Assembly: GCA_001873635.1 (NCBI GenBank)
Contig: MNZK01000043.1
Coordinates: 1-33,155 of the forward strand
Source of the DNA: Porphyromonadaceae bacterium CG2_30_38_12
GTDB taxonomy: Bacteria; Bacteroidota; Bacteroidia; Bacteroidales; Paludibacteraceae
DNA length: 33,155 nucleotides
Reading direction: 5' to 3'
Shown here in pieces: positions 8,603 to 15,980 of the stretch. The notes below the pieces were generated by a model. That model worked only from the letters and a program-made list of their open reading frames with translations, was not told the DNA's origin and ran no database searches. The position numbers and the translations under genes are program-made. Position 1 is the first letter of the stretch. Every line of letters begins with the position of its first letter.

Positions 8603-9238
8603 TCATTTAATTTCAACTACAAACTCGGATTGAGGATGGCGGACTTTTTTTAGTGAAGCTAACCAATCATTTTCAACATCGCGATAACCCAAAGGTAACA
8701 TCAACACACTTCGCAAACCTTGTGCTCGAAGATTTAATAATTCGTCTAAAGCATCTGTGGAAAAGCCTTCCATTGGCGTGCTATCTACTTCAATGGCAGC
8801 GGCTTGAGCCATGGCAAAACCCAACGCTATGTATGCCTGACGCGCAGCATGTTCAAAATTCTGTTCGGCTGTTTTGCTTGCAAATAATGTTTTTAACCTT
8901 ACTTTGTAATCGTTGTAACGATCTGCAGGCATGTTGCGCTCGTTAGTTGTGAGCTCGTAAATATGATCAATGCGTTCGTTGGTATAATTGTCCCATGCCG
9001 CAAAAACTAATAAATGCGAACAATCAGCCGGCAGTGTTTGACCATAAGATAAAGAAACAATTTTTTCTTTCAATTCCTGGTTGGTAATTACTAATAGTTT
9101 GAATGGTTGTAATCCAGAAGATGTAGGAGCTAAGCGTGATGCATCTATAATGCTCTGAACTGCCTCTGAAGAAAGCTTTTTGGTGCTATCAAACTTTTTA
9201 GTGGCATATCGCCACTCGAATGATTTAATAAGAGTCAT
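8603..9238 (-). CDS. NAD(P)H-dependent nitroreductase-family flavoprotein
   Basis: FMN-dependent oxidoreductase of the NfsB/nitroreductase fold, 211 aa, a full-length member. Characteristic segments are RYATKKFD near residue 10, the FMN-contacting RLAPTSSGLQPFK (about 35-47), TPMEGF (about 156-161) and the C-terminal MLPLGYRD. Such enzymes reduce nitroaromatics, quinones or flavins using NAD(P)H and usually act as cytosolic homodimers; the natural substrate here is unknown. It stands alone, converging on pfp and diverging from the carboxylase operon. No clear TAnnTTTG promoter was found upstream. Confidence 0.9.
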   Translation of the reverse strand: MTLIKSFEWRYATKKFDSTKKLSSEAVQSIIDASRLAPTSSGLQPFKLLVITNQELKEKIVSLSYGQTLPADCSHLLVFAAWDNYTNERIDHIYELTTNERNMPADRYNDYKVRLKTLFASKTAEQNFEHAARQAYIALGFAMAQAAAIEVDSTPMEGFSTDALDELLNLRAQGLRSVLMLPLGYRDVENDWLASLKKVRHPQSEFVVEIK

Positions 9239-9410
9239 TTTGTATTTGTTTGTATTAATAATATTTTATTATTTTGTTTTCGTTGCTACAACATTTGTTT
9301 TTGAGCTTTGTTCAAACTATTTTGGGTTTTTGGCGTTAGTGTATGTTGTAAAATACAAAATTTATTGAATGCCTGAATAATAATAATTTTTAATTTTTAA
9401 TCTAAAAGCG

Positions 9411-9439
9411 TTGATTTATGCACACAATGCTTATATTTG
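9411..9439 (+). promoter_or_regulatory. Promoter for the acyl-CoA carboxylase operon; decides the gene start
   Basis: TTG (9411-9413), 18 bases, TATATTTG (9432-9439), a full Bacteroidota -33/-7 match. Transcription would start near 9446, downstream of the in-frame ATG at 9418, so that ATG cannot be used. The next ATG, at 9481, leaves a leader of about 35 bases. Confidence 0.65.
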
Positions 9440-9480
9440 TGCAATTACTTACAGATTTTAGACAGCTACACAAAGTATAT

Positions 9481-11016
9481 ATGAATAAAAATAAAGTACT
9501 TGAACAGCGCGTAGAAGCGTTGCAAAAAATGGAGGAAAATGCTGCACATCGCCAGCATTTAAAAGGTAAATTAACTGCTCGTGAACGTATTAACATTCTT
9601 TTTGATGAAGGTACTTTTTTCGAGTTTGATGCGTTCGTTTCGCCCTCACAAACCCCTCAGAGTAGCCGCCCTACTAATTTTGGCGATGGTGTAGTTGTAG
9701 GGCGTGGTTTGGTTCAAGGTCGCAGTGTGTTTGCTTATGCTCAGGATTTTACTGTGCTTGGCGGCTCGCTTGGATACGCGCATGGTATGAAAATAGCCAA
9801 AGTACAGGAAATGGCTTTTAAGTTGGGCGCTCCGATAGTAGGCTTGATGGATTCGGGAGGTGCTCGCATTCAGGAAGGCGTGAAAAGCTTGGCAGCTTAT
9901 GCAAAAATATTTCGCAACAACGTTCGCTCTTCTGGAATAATACCGCAAATTTCGGCAATCTTGGGTCCGGCAGCTGGTGGTGCTGTTTATTCCCCTGCAC
10001 TTACCGATTTTATTTTTATGACCAACCAAACTTCCTACATGTTTGTTACTGGCCCCGATGTGGTTCGCGAAGTGCTAAACGAAGAAATTGATATGGAAGG
10101 ACTTGGAGGTGGAAATGTGCATGCTCAAAAAAGTGGTGTAGCGCATTTTGTTTCCGACGACGAGGAGCACACACTTTTATTAATTAGAAAGTTATTATCA
10201 TACATTCCTTCAAATAATTACGAAACTTTACCTGTTTCAAATTTGGTTCGTGTGTACAACTCCCGGCAAGAATATCTCAATAAAATTATACCCGAAGATA
10301 CCAATCGCCCTTATGATATAAAAGAAATAATCAATATTATTGTTGATAAAGATTCTTTTTTTGAAGTACACGAAAAATTTGCTCAAAACATTGTGGTCGG
10401 CTTTGCTCGCCTCAACGGAAAGTCAATTGGAATTGTTGCTAATCAGCCCAAAGTGATGGCAGGTACCTTAGATATTAATGCCAGTGTGAAAGGGGCTCGA
10501 TTTGTTCGTTTTTGCGATGCTTTCAATATTCCCTTATTAATTTTAGAAGACGTTCCTGGATTTTTACCCGGTATTGAACAAGAACACAACGGAATTATTC
10601 GTAACGGCGCCAAGCTGCTTTATGCTTTTTGTGAAGCAACAGTGCCCAAAATTACAGTCATTATACGAAAAGCTTACGGTGGTGCTTACATTGTAATGAG
10701 TAGCAAGAATACAGGTGGCGATTTTAACTTTGCTTGGCCTACTGCCGAAATAGCAGTTATGGGACCAGCAGGTGCTATCAAAATTGTGAACAAACACGAA
10801 TTGTCTAAGTCTGATAACAAAGCTGAGTTGGAAAAAATTCTGGCTGATAAATATAAAGAAGATGTAGCAAATCCTTACAGAGCCGAAGAGTTGGGTTTAA
10901 TAGACGAAGTTATTATTCCTTCTAAAACCCGCGAAATTCTTATTACTGCTTACGAAATATTATCTAACAAACAATACACCAAACCAGCTCGCAAGCATGG
11001 AAGTATTCCTCTTTAA
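9481..11016 (+). CDS. Acyl-CoA carboxylase carboxyltransferase subunit (propionyl-CoA carboxylase beta / MmdA family)
   Basis: Biotin-dependent carboxyltransferase that moves CO2 between carboxybiotin and an acyl-CoA, most likely propionyl-CoA/methylmalonyl-CoA. The 511 aa length fits this single-chain, two-crotonase-domain family. The N-terminal half has GLMDSGGARIQEGV (about 119-132) and GPAAGGAVYSPAL (about 160-172). The C-terminal half has RKAYGGAYIVMSSK and MGPAGA. GG-containing oxyanion-hole loops are present in both halves. The start at 9481 (MNKNKVLEQRVEAL) is chosen because the promoter lies upstream of it and the extra upstream residues are not conserved-looking. A biotin carboxylase gene follows after 14 bases and a biotin carrier gene after that, so an ATP-driven carboxylase is favoured over a sodium-pump decarboxylase, though MmdA homologues look very similar. 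Confidence 0.93.
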   Translation: MNKNKVLEQRVEALQKMEENAAHRQHLKGKLTARERINILFDEGTFFEFDAFVSPSQTPQSSRPTNFGDGVVVGRGLVQGRSVFAYAQDFTVLGGSLGYAHGMKIAKVQEMAFKLGAPIVGLMDSGGARIQEGVKSLAAYAKIFRNNVRSSGIIPQISAILGPAAGGAVYSPALTDFIFMTNQTSYMFVTGPDVVREVLNEEIDMEGLGGGNVHAQKSGVAHFVSDDEEHTLLLIRKLLSYIPSNNYETLPVSNLVRVYNSRQEYLNKIIPEDTNRPYDIKEIINIIVDKDSFFEVHEKFAQNIVVGFARLNGKSIGIVANQPKVMAGTLDINASVKGARFVRFCDAFNIPLLILEDVPGFLPGIEQEHNGIIRNGAKLLYAFCEATVPKITVIIRKAYGGAYIVMSSKNTGGDFNFAWPTAEIAVMGPAGAIKIVNKHELSKSDNKAELEKILADKYKEDVANPYRAEELGLIDEVIIPSKTREILITAYEILSNKQYTKPARKHGSIPL

Positions 11017-11030
11017 TTAAAAAAAACATC

Positions 11031-12527
11031 ATGAAAAAAAGAATATTGATAGCTAACAGAAGCGAAATAGCTATACGCATAATTCGCTCAGTTCATAAAT
11101 TAGGTATGATAGCTGTGGTTTTTAAGAGTGATCGTGAGCCTGATGCCTTGTATTTGAATGATGCTGATGAAGTAATTCCTGCGAAAGACAATCACAACGA
11201 TAAAGCTATTTTTTTGGATCCTGAAAATATTGTAAAATTAGCAGTTGAAAATAAAATCGACCTTATTCATCCTGGCTATGGTTTTTTGTCTGAAAATCCC
11301 GATTTTGCTCAGCTTTGTGAAGATAATGGCATTAATTTTATTGGACCATCGCCGCAGTTAATTCGCGATATGGGATTAAAAACAGTGGCAAAAAGTATGG
11401 CAATCAAATGTGGCTTACCTTTGGTGCCTGGTAGCGATGGTGCTATTGCCGATGCACAAGCAGCTAAAGCATATGCTGATAAAATTGGGTATCCTGTTAT
11501 TCTGAAAGCCTCTGCCGGAGGTGGAGGTAGAGGGATGCGTATTGTAGAAAAACCTGAAACTATTGAACGTAACTTCAAATCGGCATCCGACGAGGCTATG
11601 GCTGCTTTTGGAAATGGCGATATGTTTATCGAAAAATACCTTCAGAACCCCAAACATTTGGAGTTCCAAATAATGGGTGATAAACATGGTAACGTTATTC
11701 ATTTGGGCGAACGTGAATGTTCGCTTCAACGCAAGCACCAGAAAATAATGGAGGAAGCCCCATCGGCGAGCGTAACGCCTGCCATGCGGAAAGAAATGGG
11801 CGAAATGGCTGTGAGATTTGCCAAAACAATTGGCTATTATTCTGCGGGAACTATTGAATTTATTATGGATGAGGATGGATCGTATTTCTTTATGGAAATG
11901 AATACACGCATTCAGGTTGAACACCCTGTTACTGAAATGATTACAGGTGTCGATTTGGTCGATTGGCAGATACGTGTTGCCCTTGGCGAAGTACTTACTT
12001 TGAAACAAGAAGATATTGTTATTCGCGGTTGGGCTATTGAAGTTCGCGTCAATGCCGAAGATACTCAAAACAGATTTTGTCCGCAAACGGGTTTTATTGA
12101 TTTAATTCAATTTCCAACCAATGAAAATGTACGTATTGAAACAGGCGTTCGCTCTGGTTCTGTAATTACACCGTATTTCGACTCCATGGTTTCTAAAATA
12201 ATTGTAACGGGAAGCGATAGAAAAACTTGCATTGCCAATACCTTAGCTGCTTTGGATAATTTTATTTTAGATGGATTGAAAACAACAGTGCCATTTTGCA
12301 AAGCCGTACTTCAACATCCTGCATTTATTGATGCCACTTACACCACGCGTTGGGTGGATCAGGTTTTCAATACTGACATGCTCGAAAATGAAGATGAAGA
12401 ACTTATTGGTGCCTTAGCTGCAACCATTATGTATGCGCAAGAGTATCTCCAACTTTCTTCGGATTTACCCACATATAAAAATGACAGACTAAATGTTTGG
12501 GTTTTAAATAAAAGATTAAATTACTAA
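11031..12527 (+). CDS. accC: Biotin carboxylase subunit
   Basis: ATP-grasp enzyme that carboxylates biotin on its carrier protein with bicarbonate and ATP. The product is 498 aa, a little longer than the ~450 aa AccC. Visible motifs: N-terminal KKRILIANRSEIAIRII, the ATP-binding glycine loop KASAGGGGRG (159-168), RECSLQRKHQKIMEEAPS (228-245), and the catalytic/metal segment MEMNTRIQVEHPVTE (288-302). The C-terminal extension ends in an acidic stretch plus DLPTYKNDRLNVWVLNKR, which resembles a subunit-contact tail. It lies between the carboxyltransferase and carrier genes; its TAA is only 3 bases before the next ATG. It could also serve acetyl-CoA carboxylase, but this operon context favours an acyl/propionyl-CoA carboxylase. 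Confidence 0.95.
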   Translation: MKKRILIANRSEIAIRIIRSVHKLGMIAVVFKSDREPDALYLNDADEVIPAKDNHNDKAIFLDPENIVKLAVENKIDLIHPGYGFLSENPDFAQLCEDNGINFIGPSPQLIRDMGLKTVAKSMAIKCGLPLVPGSDGAIADAQAAKAYADKIGYPVILKASAGGGGRGMRIVEKPETIERNFKSASDEAMAAFGNGDMFIEKYLQNPKHLEFQIMGDKHGNVIHLGERECSLQRKHQKIMEEAPSASVTPAMRKEMGEMAVRFAKTIGYYSAGTIEFIMDEDGSYFFMEMNTRIQVEHPVTEMITGVDLVDWQIRVALGEVLTLKQEDIVIRGWAIEVRVNAEDTQNRFCPQTGFIDLIQFPTNENVRIETGVRSGSVITPYFDSMVSKIIVTGSDRKTCIANTLAALDNFILDGLKTTVPFCKAVLQHPAFIDATYTTRWVDQVFNTDMLENEDEELIGALAATIMYAQEYLQLSSDLPTYKNDRLNVWVLNKRLNY

Positions 12528-12530
12528 TAA

Positions 12531-13076
12531 ATGGGAACATCATACATATACAATCGCGATGCTTCAAGGCTTTTTATAGCGGTGCGCGACAACGAAAAAC
12601 GATTTAAATTATTTATTCCCAAAGAGTCATTACCTGCAGTAAATGGCGTGGAATTAGATATAGATTTTGTGGAACAAGAAGACTTTCATTATATTTTTGA
12701 ATGGAAAGGTAAACGTTTTCATTGCGAATTGGTATCAAGAGACCAAAATAAGGCTGTTGTGAAAGTAAATGGCGTAGAATATAAATTCAGTATCGAATCA
12801 ATATTTTCGTACATTCGACGCGGTTTAATAAACAATTCGTCGGCTATAACTGATAATAATATTAGTGCGCCAATGCCTGGAAAAATTATTGATATCTTTT
12901 ATGCCGAAGGCGATATTGTGAATGTGGGCGAGCCAATACTGACATTAGAAGCTATGAAAATGCAAAACGAAATTTCGGCTAATTGCAACGGTGTCATTCG
13001 CAAACTTAAAGTGCAAACTGGACAATCTGTAATGAAAGATGAATTATTAGTCGAAATTCAATCGATCGACGTTTAA
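12531..13076 (+). CDS. Biotin carboxyl carrier protein of the acyl-CoA carboxylase
   Basis: Carries biotin between the carboxylase and carboxyltransferase subunits. The C-terminal biotinyl/lipoyl domain (about residues 110-178) starts SAPMPGKIIDIFYAEGD and has the biotinylation site EAMKM, with Lys143 as acceptor; the second hairpin ends GQSVMKDELLVEI. Residues 1-105 form a beta-rich N-terminal part with no catalytic motif, perhaps the contact surface for the other subunits. Total length is 181 aa. The ATG lies 3 bases after the biotin carboxylase stop, suggesting coupled translation, and a strong terminator follows the gene. Confidence 0.93.
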   Translation: MGTSYIYNRDASRLFIAVRDNEKRFKLFIPKESLPAVNGVELDIDFVEQEDFHYIFEWKGKRFHCELVSRDQNKAVVKVNGVEYKFSIESIFSYIRRGLINNSSAITDNNISAPMPGKIIDIFYAEGDIVNVGEPILTLEAMKMQNEISANCNGVIRKLKVQTGQSVMKDELLVEIQSIDV

Positions 13077-13097
13077 AAACATATACTATTTGAAACT

Positions 13098-13135
13098 AAA
13101 AAAAGGTGTTTACATTGCTGTAAACACCTTTTTTT
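13098..13135. terminator. Bidirectional terminator after the carboxylase operon
   Basis: A perfect 17-base stem (AAAAAAAGGTGTTTACA, 13098-13114, with 13119-13135) around the loop TTGC. It has an A7 run on the left and a T7 run on the right, so it can terminate the plus-strand carboxylase operon and the convergent minus-strand flavoprotein gene. Confidence 0.9.
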
Positions 13136-13156
13136 ACTTCAAAATTTGCAACCGTG

Positions 13157-14245
13157 TTATGCCAAAACAGTTTGATTTGCCTCAGCTAAATTATATTTTT
13201 CAAGAATGTCATCGATAACTTCTTTTACCGTCGAAATTTTTGTTGAAAGGTATGCATTGCTACCCGCAAAGGCATAACCTTTATCCATATTTCCTTTATA
13301 GGCATTGTAAAGTGCTAAAATAATACAGTAAGGAACCACTTTGTAATCGCAGGTATGAAGACAGTTGTAAGGGCATGATTTGGGACGGGTAAGCCCTAAT
13401 TTTACATTTTCCAAAAACTTGCCTTGTAATGCTCTTCCAGGCATTCCAACAGGACTTTGAATAATTTCAACTTCCTGGTCGCTCGCTGTTAAATACGTGT
13501 TTTTAAATTTAATATCGGCATCACATTCGGTTGTCGTTACAAACCTACTTGCAATTTGAACTCCTTGTGCCCCCAATTGCATAATTTTATGCATATCTGC
13601 ACCAGTATAAATTCCGCCAGCCGCTACGACTGGAATTTTTTGATTGTATTTTTCTTCAAAAATTGCCACTTCATTCACAACTTGAGGTATTAACTCTTCA
13701 ATAGCATAGTTAGGATCATTGATTTGATTCAATTTGAATCCTAAGTGTCCTCCTGCTTTTGGACCTTCAACAACAACTAAATCAGGCAAATAATTGTAAA
13801 GTGTTTTCCACTTTTCACAAATGATTTTTGCTGCTCGTGCCGATGATACAATAGGTACTAACTTGGTGGTACATTCCGGCGTACGGTATTTGGGCAAATC
13901 GAGTGGGAGCCCGGCACCTGCAAAAATAACATCCGCTTTTTCGGCAATGGCTGTTTTTACCATATCGCCAAAGTTTGTAAGTGCCATCATGATATTTACA
14001 CCCACGATGCCATTCGTTTTCTGTTTGGCTTTCTGAATCTCTTCACGTAAACCAATTATGCAAGACTCCATGTAGGTCTTTGCTTTCTCCTTGTAAATCA
14101 AGCCCAATCCAGCGCAAGAAATTACTCCAACTCCTCCTTCGTTTGCAACTGCCGAGGCTAAACCCGACAAGGAAATACCTACACCCATGCCACCCTGAAT
14201 GATAGGAACACGTGTCGTAAGATTTCCAATTTTCAATCCTTTCAT
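13157..14245 (-). CDS. Nitronate monooxygenase / 2-nitropropane dioxygenase-like FMN protein
   Basis: TIM-barrel flavoprotein of the nitronate monooxygenase/FabK superfamily, 362 aa. Visible are the N-terminal PIIQGGMGVGISLSGLASAVA (from about residue 14), VEGPKAGGHLG with a candidate active-site His, and the FMN phosphate loop AAGGIYTGADMHKIMQLGAQGVQ. The C-terminal third has a cysteine-rich segment CPYNCLHTCDYKVVPYC, not part of the classical enzyme and possibly metal-binding or structural. The natural reaction is uncertain: nitronate oxidation and enoyl reduction (FabK-like) both occur in this fold. It follows fabI on the same strand, but a terminator hairpin between them argues for separate transcription. 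Confidence 0.85.
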   Translation of the reverse strand: MKGLKIGNLTTRVPIIQGGMGVGISLSGLASAVANEGGVGVISCAGLGLIYKEKAKTYMESCIIGLREEIQKAKQKTNGIVGVNIMMALTNFGDMVKTAIAEKADVIFAGAGLPLDLPKYRTPECTTKLVPIVSSARAAKIICEKWKTLYNYLPDLVVVEGPKAGGHLGFKLNQINDPNYAIEELIPQVVNEVAIFEEKYNQKIPVVAAGGIYTGADMHKIMQLGAQGVQIASRFVTTTECDADIKFKNTYLTASDQEVEIIQSPVGMPGRALQGKFLENVKLGLTRPKSCPYNCLHTCDYKVVPYCIILALYNAYKGNMDKGYAFAGSNAYLSTKISTVKEVIDDILEKYNLAEANQTVLA

Positions 14246-14301
14246 GATTTATAATGATAAATTTGTTAGTATTTCAACCATTCAACTTCAATCCCATTAC
14301 T

Positions 14302-14335
14302 AAAAAATAAGAATTCGAACGTTTTCGAATTCTTA
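14302..14335 (-). terminator. Terminator between fabI and the flavoprotein gene
   Basis: A perfect 12-base stem (14308-14319 with 14324-14335) and 4-base loop. On the minus strand the stem is followed by a T-run (complement of the A-run 14302-14307). It lies about 27 bases after the fabI stop, in the right orientation to end fabI transcription. Confidence 0.75.
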
Positions 14336-14362
14336 TAATACTATATATTTAGAGCCATAATT

Positions 14363-15220
14363 TTATCCATAAATTACTTTTCCATTTTCGTCTGTAAAGT
14401 TTTCAAAACTTTTATTGTATTGTTCCATAGCACGATAGCTCATTGACATACTCGAAAATCCCCCATCGTGAAATAAATTTTGCATGGTAACTTTTCGAGT
14501 TAAATCGCTGAACATAACTACGCAATAATCAGCACATTCTGCAGCCGTAGCATTACCAAGTGGCGACATACGTTCGGCAAAATCCAACAAACCATTAATC
14601 CCTTTCACGCCACTTCCAGCTGTTGTTACAGTAGGTGATTGCGAAATAGTGTTAATACGTACATTTTTTTCACGACCATAAATGTAACCAAAACTACGAG
14701 CAATTGATTCTAAAATAGATTTTGCATCAGCCATATCGTTATAGCCAAACACGGTGCGCTGCGCTGCCATATAGGTTAATGCTAAAACTGAACCTCCTTC
14801 ATTGATAGCATCCATTTTTTTTGCTACTTGTAGCATTTTATGGAATGAAATGGCAGAAATATCTAATGTTTGGTTCAGCATATCATAATCCAAATCATCA
14901 TAAGTGCGTTTCTTTCGTACGTTGGGCGACATGCCTATCGAGTGCAGCACAAAGTCAATTTTGCCTCCAAGAGCCTCCATCGATTGTTTGAATACCTCCT
15001 CTAAATCGCTTACGCTTGTGGCATCAGCAGGGATAAGTTTTGCATTTAATTTTTCGGCAAGCTCATTGGTAGTGCCCATTCGAACTGCCAATGGTGTGTT
15101 TGATAAAGTAATTTGAGCTCCTTCTTCCACAACACGTTCTGCCACTTTCCAAGCTATCGACATGTCATTTAATGCTCCAAATACGATTCCTCTTTTACCT
15201 TTTAATAAATTGTTTGTCAT
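14363..15220 (-). CDS. fabI: Enoyl-ACP reductase (NADH) FabI
   Basis: Last reductive step of each fatty-acid elongation cycle, reducing trans-2-enoyl-ACP. The 285 aa SDR-fold protein belongs to the divergent FabI branch. Cofactor loop: VFGALNDMSIAWKVAERV (about 13-30). HSIGMSP (about 93-99) corresponds to HSIGFAP of E. coli FabI. The active site is Y150, Y160 and K167, with the FabI-specific Tyr-x6-Lys spacing (Y160 to K167). The substrate-loop region is SPTVTTAGSGVKG. The start MTNNLLKGKRGIVFG is the natural one. A TATCTTTG -7 box lies about 78 bases upstream and a terminator follows, so it is probably transcribed alone. Confidence 0.95.
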   Translation of the reverse strand: MTNNLLKGKRGIVFGALNDMSIAWKVAERVVEEGAQITLSNTPLAVRMGTTNELAEKLNAKLIPADATSVSDLEEVFKQSMEALGGKIDFVLHSIGMSPNVRKKRTYDDLDYDMLNQTLDISAISFHKMLQVAKKMDAINEGGSVLALTYMAAQRTVFGYNDMADAKSILESIARSFGYIYGREKNVRINTISQSPTVTTAGSGVKGINGLLDFAERMSPLGNATAAECADYCVVMFSDLTRKVTMQNLFHDGGFSSMSMSYRAMEQYNKSFENFTDENGKVIYG

Positions 15221-15297
15221 GTTAAAATAATTAATTTTGATTTTTCATATAACTCTATTTAAACGATAATTGTTTATAATAGCTCTGAAATTTGGCA

Positions 15298-15305
15298 CAA
15301 AGATA
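15298..15305 (-). promoter_or_regulatory. -7 promoter box for fabI
   Basis: TATCTTTG on the minus strand (TAnnTTTG consensus), giving a start near 15291 and a leader of about 70 bases before the fabI ATG at 15220. No TTG lies at the ideal -33 distance, so the match is partial. Confidence 0.5.
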
Positions 15306-15323
15306 CGAAAAATGTGCAATAAA

Positions 15324-15980
15324 TTAAAATTGTCTGAATAATTCGTCTAAGCTATATATCTCTTTGCGTTCGGTATGTGCTAATTGTTGCATGGCTTTGG
15401 CTACTTGTATGGCGTGGATTGGTCTGTATTTTCGCAATAATCCTATTTTATTGATTGCAAACATAAGCTGGAGAGCAATTTTCTCTAAAGGGCGTTTCTC
15501 ACTACGATTTCCAAAAAGCTGACCTGGTCGGAGTATACTTACGGTACGAAACGATAGGCTTAAAATCGTATCATCCAACGAGCCTTTCGTGTTTAGATAG
15601 AAATTAGATGATTTTGAATTGGCGCCTGCCGACGAAATAACAACTACATGTTGTACTCCATTTTCATGAGCTGTTTTTGCAACTTGATATTGATAGCTAA
15701 AATCTACTTTGTATTGTGCTGATTTTGAACCTGCAGCTGCAAGTGTTGTACCCATGCATAGAAATAGAACATCGCCTTGAATTTGATGTTTCCAACTGTC
15801 CATAGTATTAAAATCTACCGTGAAAACCTCTAATTTCGGATGCACCAAGTCAATCGGCTTTCTGACGAATATAGTAACTACATCGTATTCTGTGCTTTCT
15901 AAAATTTGTTTTAATAATTCAGTACCTACCATGCCAGTAGCTCCTACAATAATCGCTTTTTTTTGCGTTTTTTTTGTCAT
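15324..15980 (-). CDS. NAD(P)-binding Rossmann-fold protein, atypical SDR
   Basis: A 218 aa protein with an N-terminal dinucleotide-binding loop IIVGATGMVGTELL (about residues 10-23), and VVVISSAGANSKSSNFYLNTKG, where YLNTK fits the SDR Tyr-x3-Lys pair. It resembles the HTATIP2/YbjT-like NAD(P)H-binding oxidoreductases; substrate unknown. The frame is open 50 codons further upstream, but that part overlaps mltF and looks like out-of-frame translation. The ATG at 15980 (MTKKTQKKAIIVG) overlaps the mltF stop as ATGA, which implies coupled translation and places it last in the udk operon. Confidence 0.85.
   Translation of the reverse strand: MTKKTQKKAIIVGATGMVGTELLKQILESTEYDVVTIFVRKPIDLVHPKLEVFTVDFNTMDSWKHQIQGDVLFLCMGTTLAAAGSKSAQYKVDFSYQYQVAKTAHENGVQHVVVISSAGANSKSSNFYLNTKGSLDDTILSLSFRTVSILRPGQLFGNRSEKRPLEKIALQLMFAINKIGLLRKYRPIHAIQVAKAMQQLAHTERKEIYSLDELFRQF

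Noticed and set aside
11415-12086. 223-codon open frame antisense to the biotin carboxylase gene
   Set aside because: It lies wholly opposite a confidently identified gene with conserved motifs, and its translation shows no domain; long antisense frames arise from codon bias.
13157-14245. Naming the flavoprotein FabK because it is next to fabI
   Set aside because: Length, the GGHLG active-site segment and the C-terminal cysteines fit the NMO-like branch better, and a terminator separates it from fabI.
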